From Chloroflexota bacterium (GTDB lineage: Bacteria > Chloroflexota > Anaerolineae > Anaerolineales > UBA4823), in the NCBI GenBank assembly GCA_023395675.1, contig JAEWYL010000126.1:1-9168 (forward strand): a stretch of DNA of 9,168 bases. The letters are read 5' to 3'. Below the pieces are notes generated by a model. It was given only the letters and a program-made list of their open reading frames with translations. It searched no databases and was not told the DNA's origin. A program made the translations under genes and the position numbers. Shown piece after piece: positions 1 through 5,559 of this stretch (position 1 is the stretch's first letter; each line of letters opens with the position of its first letter).

Positions 1-509
1 CGCCCGCCTTTTGCCAGGTATTCAAGGGTATCCACCAAAAAATAGATACGGCAGCGCGGGATCATCCCCTCCAGCCGCGCTTCGATCTCGTCCGCCCCCA
101 CTCCGGCCGCGGCCCACTGCGCAGCCAGTTCGACCAGGGTGGCGAGCGGGCTGGCAATCAGGCGCGTGTCAATGATGCGGATATCGGCCTCCGGGAAATC
201 CATGGCGGCCACGGTTGCCGAACGCACGGTCCCGCTGACGACCGCCGAAGGGTGGATGCACAGGACCGGCTCGCCGAGCGGGACCAGGCGCCTGAACTCC
301 TCCGTGAACAGTTCGGGAGGCGGGGCAGCCGTCTTCGGCAGGGTAGGAGAGGCTTTCAGGCGCTGCAGAAACCCCGCCTGGTCAATATCGACCCCCTCCA
401 GGAACGACTCATTGCCGATATTGATCACCTGGGGGATGACCGGGATACCGTAGCGCTGTGAGATTTCCAGGGGAAGGCCTGCGGTGGTGTCGGTAATGAT
501 CTTAACCAT
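1..509 (-). CDS. DegV family (FakB-like) fatty-acid-binding protein, C-terminus cut by window edge
   Basis: Reading the minus strand from the ATG at 509-507 gives 169 codons open to the left edge. The protein starts MVKIITDTTAGLP, the classic DegV N-terminus. Thr60 (in PKTAAPPP) and Ser92 (in SAVVSGTVRSA) sit where DegV/FakB proteins hold the fatty-acid carboxylate, and the frame ends in LEYLAKGG, the conserved end of the first half of the family. Full proteins are about 280 residues, so roughly 110 are missing. Family knowledge: DegV/FakB proteins bind an acyl chain in the cytoplasm and present it to the kinase FakA, feeding exogenous or recycled fatty acids into phospholipid synthesis. No fakA-like gene is in view, so the partner is unknown. 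The Ser after Thr60 in the usual TSQPS motif is Ala here, so the bound lipid may differ. An AAAGGA ribosome site lies about 8 bases upstream of the start. The family call is firm; the ligand is not known. Confidence 0.92.
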   Translation of the reverse strand, partial: MVKIITDTTAGLPLEISQRYGIPVIPQVINIGNESFLEGVDIDQAGFLQRLKASPTLPKTAAPPPELFTEEFRRLVPLGEPVLCIHPSAVVSGTVRSATVAAMDFPEADIRIIDTRLIASPLATLVELAAQWAAAGVGADEIEARLEGMIPRCRIYFLVDTLEYLAKGG

Positions 510-558
510 GATTGCATTCCTTTGCGAAGCATGACGATAGGCTGAATGAAATACGAGC

Positions 559-567
559 ATCATACCA
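559..567 (-). promoter_or_regulatory. extended -10 promoter for the degV-like gene
   Basis: On the minus strand the sequence TGGTATGAT matches an extended -10 element (TGn followed by TATGAT, 5 of 6 to TATAAT). It is preceded by an A/T-rich stretch (about 571-590) and lies about 50 bases upstream of the start codon at 509. No convincing -35 box is seen at 16-18 bases, which fits an extended -10 type. Promoter strength and sigma class are inferred. Confidence 0.45.
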
Positions 568-617
568 CGATCTTAAATAAATAATGGTTCATCTGCTTAC
601 AGGGGAAAGGGGCGGTT

Positions 618-658
618 AACGGGTATGTGGGCAGGCGCAGCCTGCCCACATACCCGTT
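618..658. repeat. perfect 19-bp inverted repeat with 3-base loop, between degV-like gene and sigma operon
   Basis: The arms AACGGGTATGTGGGCAGGC (618-636) and its exact complement (640-658) flank GCA. It lies 34 bases past the anti-sigma stop codon. On the minus strand, the direction of that operon, no U-tract follows, so it is not a textbook terminator there. On the plus strand a T6 run follows only after 8 bases (667-672). It could still stop or protect the 3' end of the sigma/anti-sigma transcript. It resembles the palindrome at 5361-5400: both have a GGGTA arm and a GCCTGCC right arm. Confidence 0.85.
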
Positions 659-691
659 CAATCCTCTTTTTTCGGCCAGATCCCGGCAGGG

Positions 692-1498
692 TTACCGGAC
701 CGGCTCCCACTCCTGGAGGGATTCGGCGATTTTCACCGCCGTCTCCAGCGGCAGGCCGGTCTCCAGCCGGTAGGTGTAGTCGCCTTCGCGCCAGATCAGA
801 ACGTGTCCGGGCGTCATGCGCCACAGGTCCAGCTCGCCGTTTGTGAAACGCACCAGGTAGGGCCCGCTGGTCCAGAGCGCGGGTTTTCCATGCACCTCCA
901 CGCTTTCCACCCGTTCGGGCTGGAATTTTTCCACTGCAAAGGATCCGGGCGATAGCTGCTGCAGGGCTAAAGCGACCTGCGCGGGGTTATCCGGGTCGCT
1001 CCATGCGAGCAAGAGCGCCGGCCCGTCCAGGTCCTGCAGGAACACGTAGTCCGGCAGACCCAGGTCCTGCGGGTAGCCGGGGATGCGGATGGGGAAGTCC
1101 ACCCGGGCCTGGGCGGACTCCAGGCTGGTGCGCCCGGCCAGCTCCAGCAGGGACGGCAGGAGGGTGGGCGCCTGGGTCGGGGCGGCGAAGGTCGGGGATG
1201 GGGTGGGGGCGGTCAGGAAGATGCGCACCGGACCGAAACGCAGGAACTCCACCAGGGCCGCCCGCACGCCCGGGACGGCCAGCAGCGAGAGCAGCAGGAC
1301 CACAGCCGCCAGGGCAAGGCGCAGCGCGGCCGCGCGCAGGCGGGAGGGCCGCGGGACGGCCCGCCCGGTCTCTGCGGCCTGGACCGCAGCCAGAGCGCGC
1401 CCGGCGAGGTCCGGCGTGCGCGGGTAGGGGAAGCTGGCTGCAGCGCTCCGCAGCCGGTCTTCCCAGGCAGGGTTGGGGGAGGGGTGCTTGACGTTCAT
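692..1498 (-). CDS. membrane-anchored anti-sigma factor with DUF4367-like C-terminal domain
   Basis: This 268-residue protein starts at the ATG at 1498, whose ATGA overlaps the stop of the sigma gene. The frame stays open back to 1711, but that extension lies inside the sigma gene and is spurious. Residues 1-55 form a short cytoplasmic region expected to hold the sigma factor. A hydrophobic segment at about 57-76 (LRLALAAVVLLLSLLAVPG) is the single membrane helix. A Pro/Thr-rich linker (about 97-113) leads to an outside domain at 130-262, where the motifs GKPALW, LIWREGDYTYRLE and KIAESL resemble DUF4367. That domain is common in Gram-positive and Chloroflexota anti-sigma proteins. No His-x3-Cys-x2-Cys zinc motif is present, so this is not a ZAS-type redox anti-sigma factor. 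It probably senses an envelope signal and releases the sigma factor encoded just upstream; the signal is unknown. Confidence 0.82.
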   Translation of the reverse strand: MNVKHPSPNPAWEDRLRSAAASFPYPRTPDLAGRALAAVQAAETGRAVPRPSRLRAAALRLALAAVVLLLSLLAVPGVRAALVEFLRFGPVRIFLTAPTPSPTFAAPTQAPTLLPSLLELAGRTSLESAQARVDFPIRIPGYPQDLGLPDYVFLQDLDGPALLLAWSDPDNPAQVALALQQLSPGSFAVEKFQPERVESVEVHGKPALWTSGPYLVRFTNGELDLWRMTPGHVLIWREGDYTYRLETGLPLETAVKIAESLQEWEPVR

Positions 1499-2100
1499 TT
1501 CATGGTCACCAGCCCGGCCTCCGGGATCAGGCCGGGAAATTCGCGTTCGATGATGAGTTTCAGGCGGGCGACGGCCCGGTGGGTGCGGGATTTGACCGTT
1601 CCGGGGGCCACCTCCAGAGCCTGGGCCGTCTCCTCCACCGGCAGGTCGAGAAAGTAGCGCAGATAGATGACCTGCTGCGAGGGCGGGTCGAGCCGCCGCA
1701 CAGCCTGCCACAGCAGCCGGGCCTGCAGGCGCTCGTCCGAGAGGTCTTCGACCGCGCTGCCCCCAGGGACCGGGGCCTGGCGCTGTCCCAGGCGCTGGAT
1801 TGCCGCCAGGTAGCGTCCCAGGCTGCGGCGGCGGTTGCGGGCCAGATTGGCGGCAATGGAGAGCAGCCAGGGGCGCAGGGGACGCTCGAGATCGAAACGC
1901 TCCAGGGCCCGGTATGCGCGGATGAAGGCCTCCTGGGCGGCGTCCTCGGCCTCCTCTGCATCGCCGAGCAGGAGATAGGCGAAGCGGAACACCGGCTCCT
2001 GGTGCGCGCGTACCAGGGCCTCCCAGGCCGCCTCCGACCCTTCCAGAGCGCGGCGGATGAGCTCAGTTTCGCCGGCCTGCCCGGCATCGCCGTTGTTCAT
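1495..2100 (-). CDS. ECF-family RNA polymerase sigma factor
   Basis: The 201-residue product has the two-domain layout of extracytoplasmic-function sigma-70 factors. Sigma region 2 (about 27-95) contains DAAQEAFIRAYRAL (53-66), for core binding, and PLRPWLLSIAANLARNRRR (74-92), for -10 recognition. A loop of about 30 residues follows. Sigma region 4 (about 128-182) carries the helix-turn-helix VEETAQALEVAPGTVKSRTH, which reads the -35 box. There are no regions 1 or 3 and no C-terminal SnoaL extension. The stop overlaps the start of the anti-sigma gene by ATGA, so the two are translationally coupled and probably made in fixed ratio. The start ATG at 2100 has no strong Shine-Dalgarno, which fits the short or absent 5' leader suggested by the promoter candidate. 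The regulon cannot be deduced beyond likely autoregulation. Confidence 0.95.
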   Translation of the reverse strand: MNNGDAGQAGETELIRRALEGSEAAWEALVRAHQEPVFRFAYLLLGDAEEAEDAAQEAFIRAYRALERFDLERPLRPWLLSIAANLARNRRRSLGRYLAAIQRLGQRQAPVPGGSAVEDLSDERLQARLLWQAVRRLDPPSQQVIYLRYFLDLPVEETAQALEVAPGTVKSRTHRAVARLKLIIEREFPGLIPEAGLVTMK

Positions 2101-2108
2101 CTCTGTTC

Positions 2109-2138
2109 ATAATACACCGTAACCCCCGTTCTGGTTCC
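2109..2138 (-). promoter_or_regulatory. candidate ECF-type autoregulated promoter of the sigma/anti-sigma operon
   Basis: On the minus strand GGAACC (2138-2133) is followed 18 bases later by TATTAT (2114-2109). GGAAC is the -35 hallmark of many ECF-dependent promoters, and ECF sigma genes often drive themselves. The -10 element ends only 8 bases before the sigma start codon, so the transcript would be leaderless or nearly so. The spacer is slightly long and the -10 is not a canonical ECF form, so this is tentative. Confidence 0.3.
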
Positions 2139-2207
2139 CAACGGCCGGAATTCTTTTTCGGTAAGGCAGGACGACGGAGCCGGTCTCGAAAAAAGCCATT
2201 TGGCCTC

Positions 2208-2238
2208 TTGACTCTGACGTTAGGTAATGGTTTAGAAT
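2208..2238 (+). promoter_or_regulatory. candidate housekeeping promoter for the DUF2268 gene
   Basis: TTGACT (2208-2213) matches the -35 consensus in 5 of 6 positions. TAGAAT (2233-2238) matches the -10 consensus in 5 of 6 after a long 19-base spacer. It points towards the metalloprotease gene and would leave a leader of about 125 bases. The spacer length lowers confidence. Confidence 0.4.
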
Positions 2239-2278
2239 CCCAGAGCTGCCTGGATATACCCATCTCTCGAAATATCGC

Positions 2279-2305
2279 CCGGCCCTGGCCGGCCCGCAGG
2301 CGGGC
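2279..2305 (+). other. two abutting GC hairpins in the leader of the DUF2268 gene
   Basis: CCGGCC-CT-GGCCGG (2279-2292) is followed at once by GCCCGC-AG-GCGGGC (2292-2305), and the two stems share base 2292. They sit about 70 bases before the start codon in the inferred 5' untranslated region. There is no T run, so they are not a terminator. They may stabilise or regulate the mRNA, but short stems are frequent in GC-rich DNA. Confidence 0.4.
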
Positions 2306-2360
2306 GTTTGCAGGCGAGTGCCTCGGGAGCGGGATTCTATGAAGCTTACCCCAGCGCAGC

Positions 2361-2366
2361 AGGAGG
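2361..2366 (+). promoter_or_regulatory. ribosome binding site AGGAGG that fixes the DUF2268 start
   Basis: AGGAGG lies 6 bases before the ATG at 2373 but only 3 bases before the in-frame TTG at 2370. The spacing favours the ATG as the true start. Confidence 0.8.
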
Positions 2367-2372
2367 TGTTTG

Positions 2373-3281
2373 ATGATAAGGACAGAATTAATCCCCACGA
2401 ATGAATATTATCACCGCATTTTGGAAGCTCCCAGCGCGGCCGAGAGAGAGCGGCTTTATCTGGAGCTGCTGGTGGAACCCTGGAAGCAGATGATGCAGAT
2501 GGCAGCGAGCCGCATGCCCGGATGGAACGGGGAGGATCCCCTGGCCGGCGCCCGGGCCTGGTCCTGGCTGCTGCCTGACCAGACCGGCGAGATGGCGGAC
2601 CTGCTGGAAAAGCTGGAGGCGGCAAACGCCTGGAGTCTCGGCCGTGAGGCCCTGGCTCGGGCGGCTTCCCGCTTCACCGCGCTGGAGGGGAAAATCCCCT
2701 TCGATACGGTGACCGGCTGGCTGGCCCTGGCGGACCCGGCGCGCGCCAACCCGATGGAGCGCGGCTATACCGGGGCGGTTGACTGGTTCCAGCCGCGGCT
2801 GATCGGCCAGTTCTGGGATGCGAACGAGGATAACCTGTCGCGCATCCAGGGGCTGGTAGCCCACGAGATGCACCACCTGATCCGGCTCCGGGTTTTCCCC
2901 TGGGATCTCGCCAACACCAGCGTGGCGGACTACATCGTCCTGGAGGGTACGGCCGAGGCTTTCGCCGCTTCGCTGTTCGGAGAGGATAAGGTGGGCTACT
3001 TTATCACCGAGTTCGACCCGGAAGGGTTCGAGACGGCGCGCCGGATCATCGGGCAGGGGCTGGAGGCCACCGGTTTCGACGTCATCCGTGGCTATATCTT
3101 CGGAGATGAGCTGGCGGAGCGGTTCGGGTTTACCCCTGCCGGCGGTATGCCGACCTACGGCGGGTACACCGTGGGCTACCGGGTGGTCAGAGCCTTTCTC
3201 GAACTCAGCGGGCGAAGCATCGAAGAAGCCACCTTCCTCCCCGCCCAAGAGATCATCCAGGGCTCCGGCTTTTTCGAGTAA
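2373..3281 (+). CDS. DUF2268-family putative zinc-dependent metalloprotease
   Basis: The 302-residue protein has the zinc-protease signature VAHEMHHLIR, with HExxH at His164-Glu165-x-x-His168. A downstream LEGTAEAFA (190-198) supplies Glu191 or Glu195 as the likely third zinc ligand, as in gluzincin-type proteases. The C-terminal stretch TYGGYTVGYRVVRAFLELSG (261-280) and the following ATFLPAQEII are typical of DUF2268 (YjaZ-like) proteins, and the length is normal for the family. There is no signal peptide or membrane segment, so it is probably cytosolic. Its substrate is unknown: the family is called a predicted protease from motif similarity. It is transcribed away from the ECF sigma operon across a 272-base gap and ends in a strong terminator, so it is a single-gene unit. 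A link to the stress sigma factor is possible but not shown. Confidence 0.85.
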   Translation: MIRTELIPTNEYYHRILEAPSAAERERLYLELLVEPWKQMMQMAASRMPGWNGEDPLAGARAWSWLLPDQTGEMADLLEKLEAANAWSLGREALARAASRFTALEGKIPFDTVTGWLALADPARANPMERGYTGAVDWFQPRLIGQFWDANEDNLSRIQGLVAHEMHHLIRLRVFPWDLANTSVADYIVLEGTAEAFAASLFGEDKVGYFITEFDPEGFETARRIIGQGLEATGFDVIRGYIFGDELAERFGFTPAGGMPTYGGYTVGYRVVRAFLELSGRSIEEATFLPAQEIIQGSGFFE

Positions 3282-3311
3282 GCCGGACCATCAAATTATG
3301 ATCGCGAAGTA

Positions 3312-3352
3312 AAGGTGGCCCCGGCCGCGCCGGGGACACCTTCACTTTTTTT
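3312..3352 (+). terminator. Rho-independent terminator of the DUF2268 gene
   Basis: The stem pairs AAGGTG with CACCTT and, past one G/A mismatch, CCCCGGC with GCCGGGG around a CGC loop. A T7 run (3346-3352) follows three bases after the stem. It begins 31 bases past the stop codon. Confidence 0.92.
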
Positions 3353-3447
3353 CGTAAACTTCCACCGGCCCCGGGGTGAAATGCAGTAAAATTCTGGAAG
3401 AACACCCGTGGGCAGCCCCTGCCAGATGAGACCCGAGGAGCGAAGGC

Positions 3448-4149
3448 ATGAAACGATCCGAGATCAACGCGATTATGGAAGAGGTGGACGGCTTTATTAA
3501 ACAGCACGGTTTTCACCTGCCCCCGTTTGCCTACTGGTCCGCGGAGGACTGGGCGCAGAAGGGCGAGGAGGTTTCGGAGATCGTGGAAAATAAGCTGGGC
3601 TGGGATATCACGGATTTCGGTCTGGGGCAGTACGAACAGACCGGACTGTTCCTCTTCACCCTGCGCAACGGCAGCCCCGCCAACTGGAAGACGCTGAAAG
3701 GGAAGCTGTACGCCGAGAAGCTGCTGGTGGTGGGGGTGGATCAGGTCACGCCCTATCATTTTCACTGGAGCAAGATGGAGGATATCATCAACCGGGGCGG
3801 CGGCAGGCTGGTGATTCAGGTCTACAATGCCACCGAGGATGAAACGCTCGACCCGGAGGGCGAAGTGCGCCTGTCCACCGATGGGGTGCTGCGCGTCCTA
3901 CCCCCCGGCGGGGTGGTGAGCCTGGAGCCGGGCGAGAGCATCACCCTCCCGCAGTACTGCTACCACCAGTTCTGGGGTGAGGGGGAGCGGGTGCTGGTAG
4001 GGGAAGTCTCCATGGTGAACGACGACAGCGCCGACAACCGCTTCCTGGAGCCGGTGGGGCGCTTCCCTGATATCGAAGAAGATGAGCCGCCGCTCCACCT
4101 GCTGGTGGGCGATTACGAGCGTTACTACCGCTTGAGCACAACCGCCTGA
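3448..4149 (+). CDS. D-lyxose ketol-isomerase family sugar isomerase (cupin)
   Basis: The 233-residue sequence begins MKRSEINAIMEEVDGFIKQH and continues with HLPPFAYWSAEDW, characteristic of the D-lyxose isomerase family (DUF1498/Lyx_isomer). The cupin metal site is visible as His104-x-His106-x4-Glu111 in YHFHWSKMED and His173 in CYHQFWGEG. This is the His-His-Glu-His set that binds Mn2+ in characterised members. Known enzymes of the family interconvert D-lyxose and D-xylulose, and many also act on D-mannose/D-fructose, so the physiological aldose here is open. The protein is soluble and cytosolic and of full family length. GAGGAG lies 7 bases upstream of the ATG. The next gene on the same strand encodes a mutarotase-like protein, which suggests a small rare-sugar utilisation unit. 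No sugar kinase or transporter is in view. Confidence 0.9.
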   Translation: MKRSEINAIMEEVDGFIKQHGFHLPPFAYWSAEDWAQKGEEVSEIVENKLGWDITDFGLGQYEQTGLFLFTLRNGSPANWKTLKGKLYAEKLLVVGVDQVTPYHFHWSKMEDIINRGGGRLVIQVYNATEDETLDPEGEVRLSTDGVLRVLPPGGVVSLEPGESITLPQYCYHQFWGEGERVLVGEVSMVNDDSADNRFLEPVGRFPDIEEDEPPLHLLVGDYERYYRLSTTA

Positions 4150-4179
4150 GGGCGGGACAGACATCCAGGCCATGCACAG

Positions 4180-4234
4180 GCGCAGAGAAGACCCGGGCCG
4201 GGACTGGCGGTCTGGCTGGCTCTCTGCGCTTTTT
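4180..4234 (+). terminator. branched terminator-like hairpin after the isomerase gene
   Basis: A 9-bp stem GCGCAGAGA (4180-4188) pairs with TCTCTGCGC (4221-4229), followed at once by T5 (4230-4234). The stem encloses a 32-base interior with a second stem, AGACC (4189-4193) with GGTCT (4209-4213), stacked directly on the 5' side, and a 7-base bulge GGCTGGC on the 3' side. The large asymmetric interior is unusual for a simple terminator, so it may be a partial terminator or attenuator between the isomerase and the mutarotase-like gene, or the 3' end of a small RNA. Confidence 0.75.
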
Positions 4235-4293
4235 GCTCTGCCGGGGTTGGACATTTTTCGGATGGATACCAGGCGAATCCTGCGTGTGAAACT

Positions 4294-4298
4294 GGAGG
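4294..4298 (+). promoter_or_regulatory. ribosome binding site GGAGG that decides the DUF4432 start
   Basis: Two consecutive ATG codons (4300 and 4303) follow GGAGG. Spacing is 1 base to the first and 4 to the second, so the second is the likelier start. Confidence 0.6.
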
Positions 4299-4302
4299 CA
4301 TG

Positions 4303-5340
4303 ATGATCCATTTATGGGGTAAGCAGTACAGCCGCCGCGAGCTGCTCGGGCGGGTCGGTGATCTGCGCCAGCTGGCAGGGGCCGAGGCCGGCGAACTGGC
4401 GGACGGACGCGCGCTCGGCGTGCGGGTGGTGAGGCTGTGGAACGCGGCCGGTCTGGACTGCACGGTCACCGCCGACCGCGGGCTGGGGCTGACCGCCCTG
4501 CGCTTCCGGGGGACGCCCCTGCCGTTCGAGACTGCGGTGGGTCCGGCCCACCCGGCCTATTACGAGCCCTCCGGGGCCGGCTGGCTGCGCTCTTTTCCCG
4601 CCGGTTTCCTGACCCCCTGCGGCCTGACCCAGGTAGGCTCGCCCTGCGAAGAGGAAGGGGAGGCGCTGGGCCTGCACGGCCGCCTCTCGAACCTGCCCGC
4701 CGCGAACCTGTCCTGGGGTGGGGAGTGGCAGGGCGAGGAGTACCGCGTTTGGGTGGAGGGCCAGGTGCGCGAGACGCGCTTTTTCGGCGAAAACTTGGCG
4801 CTGAAACGGCGCATCTGGACCACGCTCGACCAGCCGCGCCTGTGGATCGAGGACCGGGTTGAGAACCAGGGTTTCGCCCCCGCCCCGCATATGTTCCTGC
4901 AGCATATCAACCTGGGCTTCCCGCTGGTGGACGCCGGGGCGCGCCTGGAACTACCGCCGCATACCACCCAACCCCGGGACGCGGCCGCCGAACCGGGCCT
5001 GGAGCGCTGCCTGGAGTTCGAAGCGCCCTCCCCCGGCTACGCCGAGCAGGTCTTCTATCACGACCTGCAGGCAGGGCCGGACGGGCTGGTGGAGGTGAGG
5101 CTGGTGAACCCGGACTTTGACAGGGGCCGGGGGCTGGGGGTGAGCCTGCGCTACTCCCGTGCCGAATACCCGGTGCTGGTGGAGTGGAAGATGATGGGCG
5201 AGGGGGCCTACGTGGTCGGCCTGGAACCTGCCAACTGCCACGTGGAAGGCCGCTGCGCCGAGCGCGAGCGGGGCACGCTGCAGGTTCTAGAGCCCGGTGA
5301 AACGCGCCGCTACCGGCTGGAGATCGGGTTCGAAGGCTAG
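4303..5340 (+). CDS. DUF4432 family protein, aldose-1-epimerase-like (galactose mutarotase fold)
   Basis: The 345-residue protein begins IHLWGKQYSRRELLGRVGD and carries the DUF4432 landmarks GWLRSFPAGFLTPCGLT (93-109), LGLHGRLSN (122-130), VENQGFAPAPHMFLQHINLG (186-205) and GLEPANCHVEG (306-316). In galactose-mutarotase-fold enzymes catalysis needs conserved His residues and a Glu base; His125, His196 or His201, and Glu308 are the matching candidates. The family acts on, or is predicted to act on, sugars in the cytoplasm, interconverting alpha and beta anomers; specific substrates are mostly unknown. It follows the lyxose-isomerase-family gene by 153 bases with the branched hairpin between, so it probably supplies that enzyme with the right anomer or recycles its product anomers. 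There is no signal peptide. An alternative start at 4300 adds only one Met. The family is clear; the substrate is inferred from the neighbour. Confidence 0.85.
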   Translation: MIHLWGKQYSRRELLGRVGDLRQLAGAEAGELADGRALGVRVVRLWNAAGLDCTVTADRGLGLTALRFRGTPLPFETAVGPAHPAYYEPSGAGWLRSFPAGFLTPCGLTQVGSPCEEEGEALGLHGRLSNLPAANLSWGGEWQGEEYRVWVEGQVRETRFFGENLALKRRIWTTLDQPRLWIEDRVENQGFAPAPHMFLQHINLGFPLVDAGARLELPPHTTQPRDAAAEPGLERCLEFEAPSPGYAEQVFYHDLQAGPDGLVEVRLVNPDFDRGRGLGVSLRYSRAEYPVLVEWKMMGEGAYVVGLEPANCHVEGRCAERERGTLQVLEPGETRRYRLEIGFEG

Positions 5341-5360
5341 CGCGGACCGCAAAACGGGAA

Positions 5361-5400
5361 ATCAGGGTAAGCGGCGGGCGCGCCTGCCGCTTACCCTGAT
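5361..5400. repeat. 40-base near-perfect palindrome after the DUF4432 gene
   Basis: The left arm ATCAGGGTAAGCGGCGGGCG (5361-5380) and the right arm (5381-5400) are complementary at 19 of 20 positions. The exception is G5376/T5385, which would be a G-U wobble in RNA. It starts 20 bases past the DUF4432 stop codon. No T run follows (CTATTTAAG), so it may be a U-tract-less terminator, an mRNA 3'-end protector, or a copy of a dispersed palindromic repeat related to the one at 618-658. Confidence 0.85.
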
Positions 5401-5453
5401 CTATTTAAGCCGATATCCAGGAGAAGCAGCCGCCGGAAAAGTTGAATTTGCGA

Positions 5454-5472
5454 TATAATTCACAATTATTGT
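5454..5472 (+). promoter_or_regulatory. -10 box and overlapping operator-like palindrome ahead of the ABC exporter operon
   Basis: TATAAT (5454-5459) is a perfect -10 element in a locally A/T-rich patch, about 100 bases before the ATPase start. No good -35 box sits 16-18 bases upstream. Immediately downstream, ACAAT-T-ATTGT (5462-5472) is an 11-base inverted repeat covering the expected transcription start, where a repressor would block initiation. The -10 is seen directly; the operator role is inferred, and no regulator gene lies in view. Confidence 0.42.
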
Positions 5473-5549
5473 TCTCCTTAGCGTCGCGGCTGAAAAATGA
5501 ATAGGATAGCTGTCCAGCACTGCTGGCTCTGGTTCTTTTTGCGAATTCC

Positions 5550-5555
5550 GGGAGG
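5550..5555 (+). promoter_or_regulatory. ribosome binding site GGGAGG that fixes the ATPase start
   Basis: GGGAGG lies 4 bases before the ATG at 5560. An in-frame ATG at 5497 would add 21 residues (MNRIAVQHCWLWFFLRIPGGC) that no ABC ATPase carries and has no Shine-Dalgarno. Confidence 0.8.
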
Positions 5556-5559
5556 CTGT

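Noticed and set aside
139..461. Plus-strand open frames over the degV-like gene
   Set aside because: They lie antisense to the DegV coding frame, which has clear family motifs and runs off the window edge.
597..846. Short open frames on both strands over the palindrome at 618-658 and the anti-sigma 3' end
   Set aside because: They run through the palindrome or opposite the anti-sigma coding region, lack ribosome sites and match no family.
1499..1711. In-frame N-terminal extension of the anti-sigma frame to a start at 1711
   Set aside because: It lies inside the sigma factor gene in another frame and reads as low-complexity Arg/Gly/Pro sequence. The ATGA overlap at 1498 is a typical coupled start.
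2388..3248. Long minus-strand open frame of 286 codons opposite the metalloprotease gene
   Set aside because: It is a mirror frame of a GC-rich gene with no recognisable domain; its reading is rich in Arg, Gly, Pro and His, as expected for antisense shadows.
3360..3392. Promoter for the isomerase gene using TAAAAT at 3387-3392
   Set aside because: The best upstream -35 candidate is 21 bases away and weak, and the extended -10 spacing is wrong. A promoter probably exists after the terminator but cannot be placed.
4312..4905. Minus-strand open frame opposite the DUF4432 gene
   Set aside because: It is antisense to a confidently identified gene, has no ribosome site or domain, and has shadow-like composition.
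5497..5559. Upstream in-frame start of the ABC ATPase, or a separate leader peptide
   Set aside because: There is no ribosome site and no stop codon before 5560, and the extra 21 residues do not fit the family. GGGAGG before 5560 decides the start.
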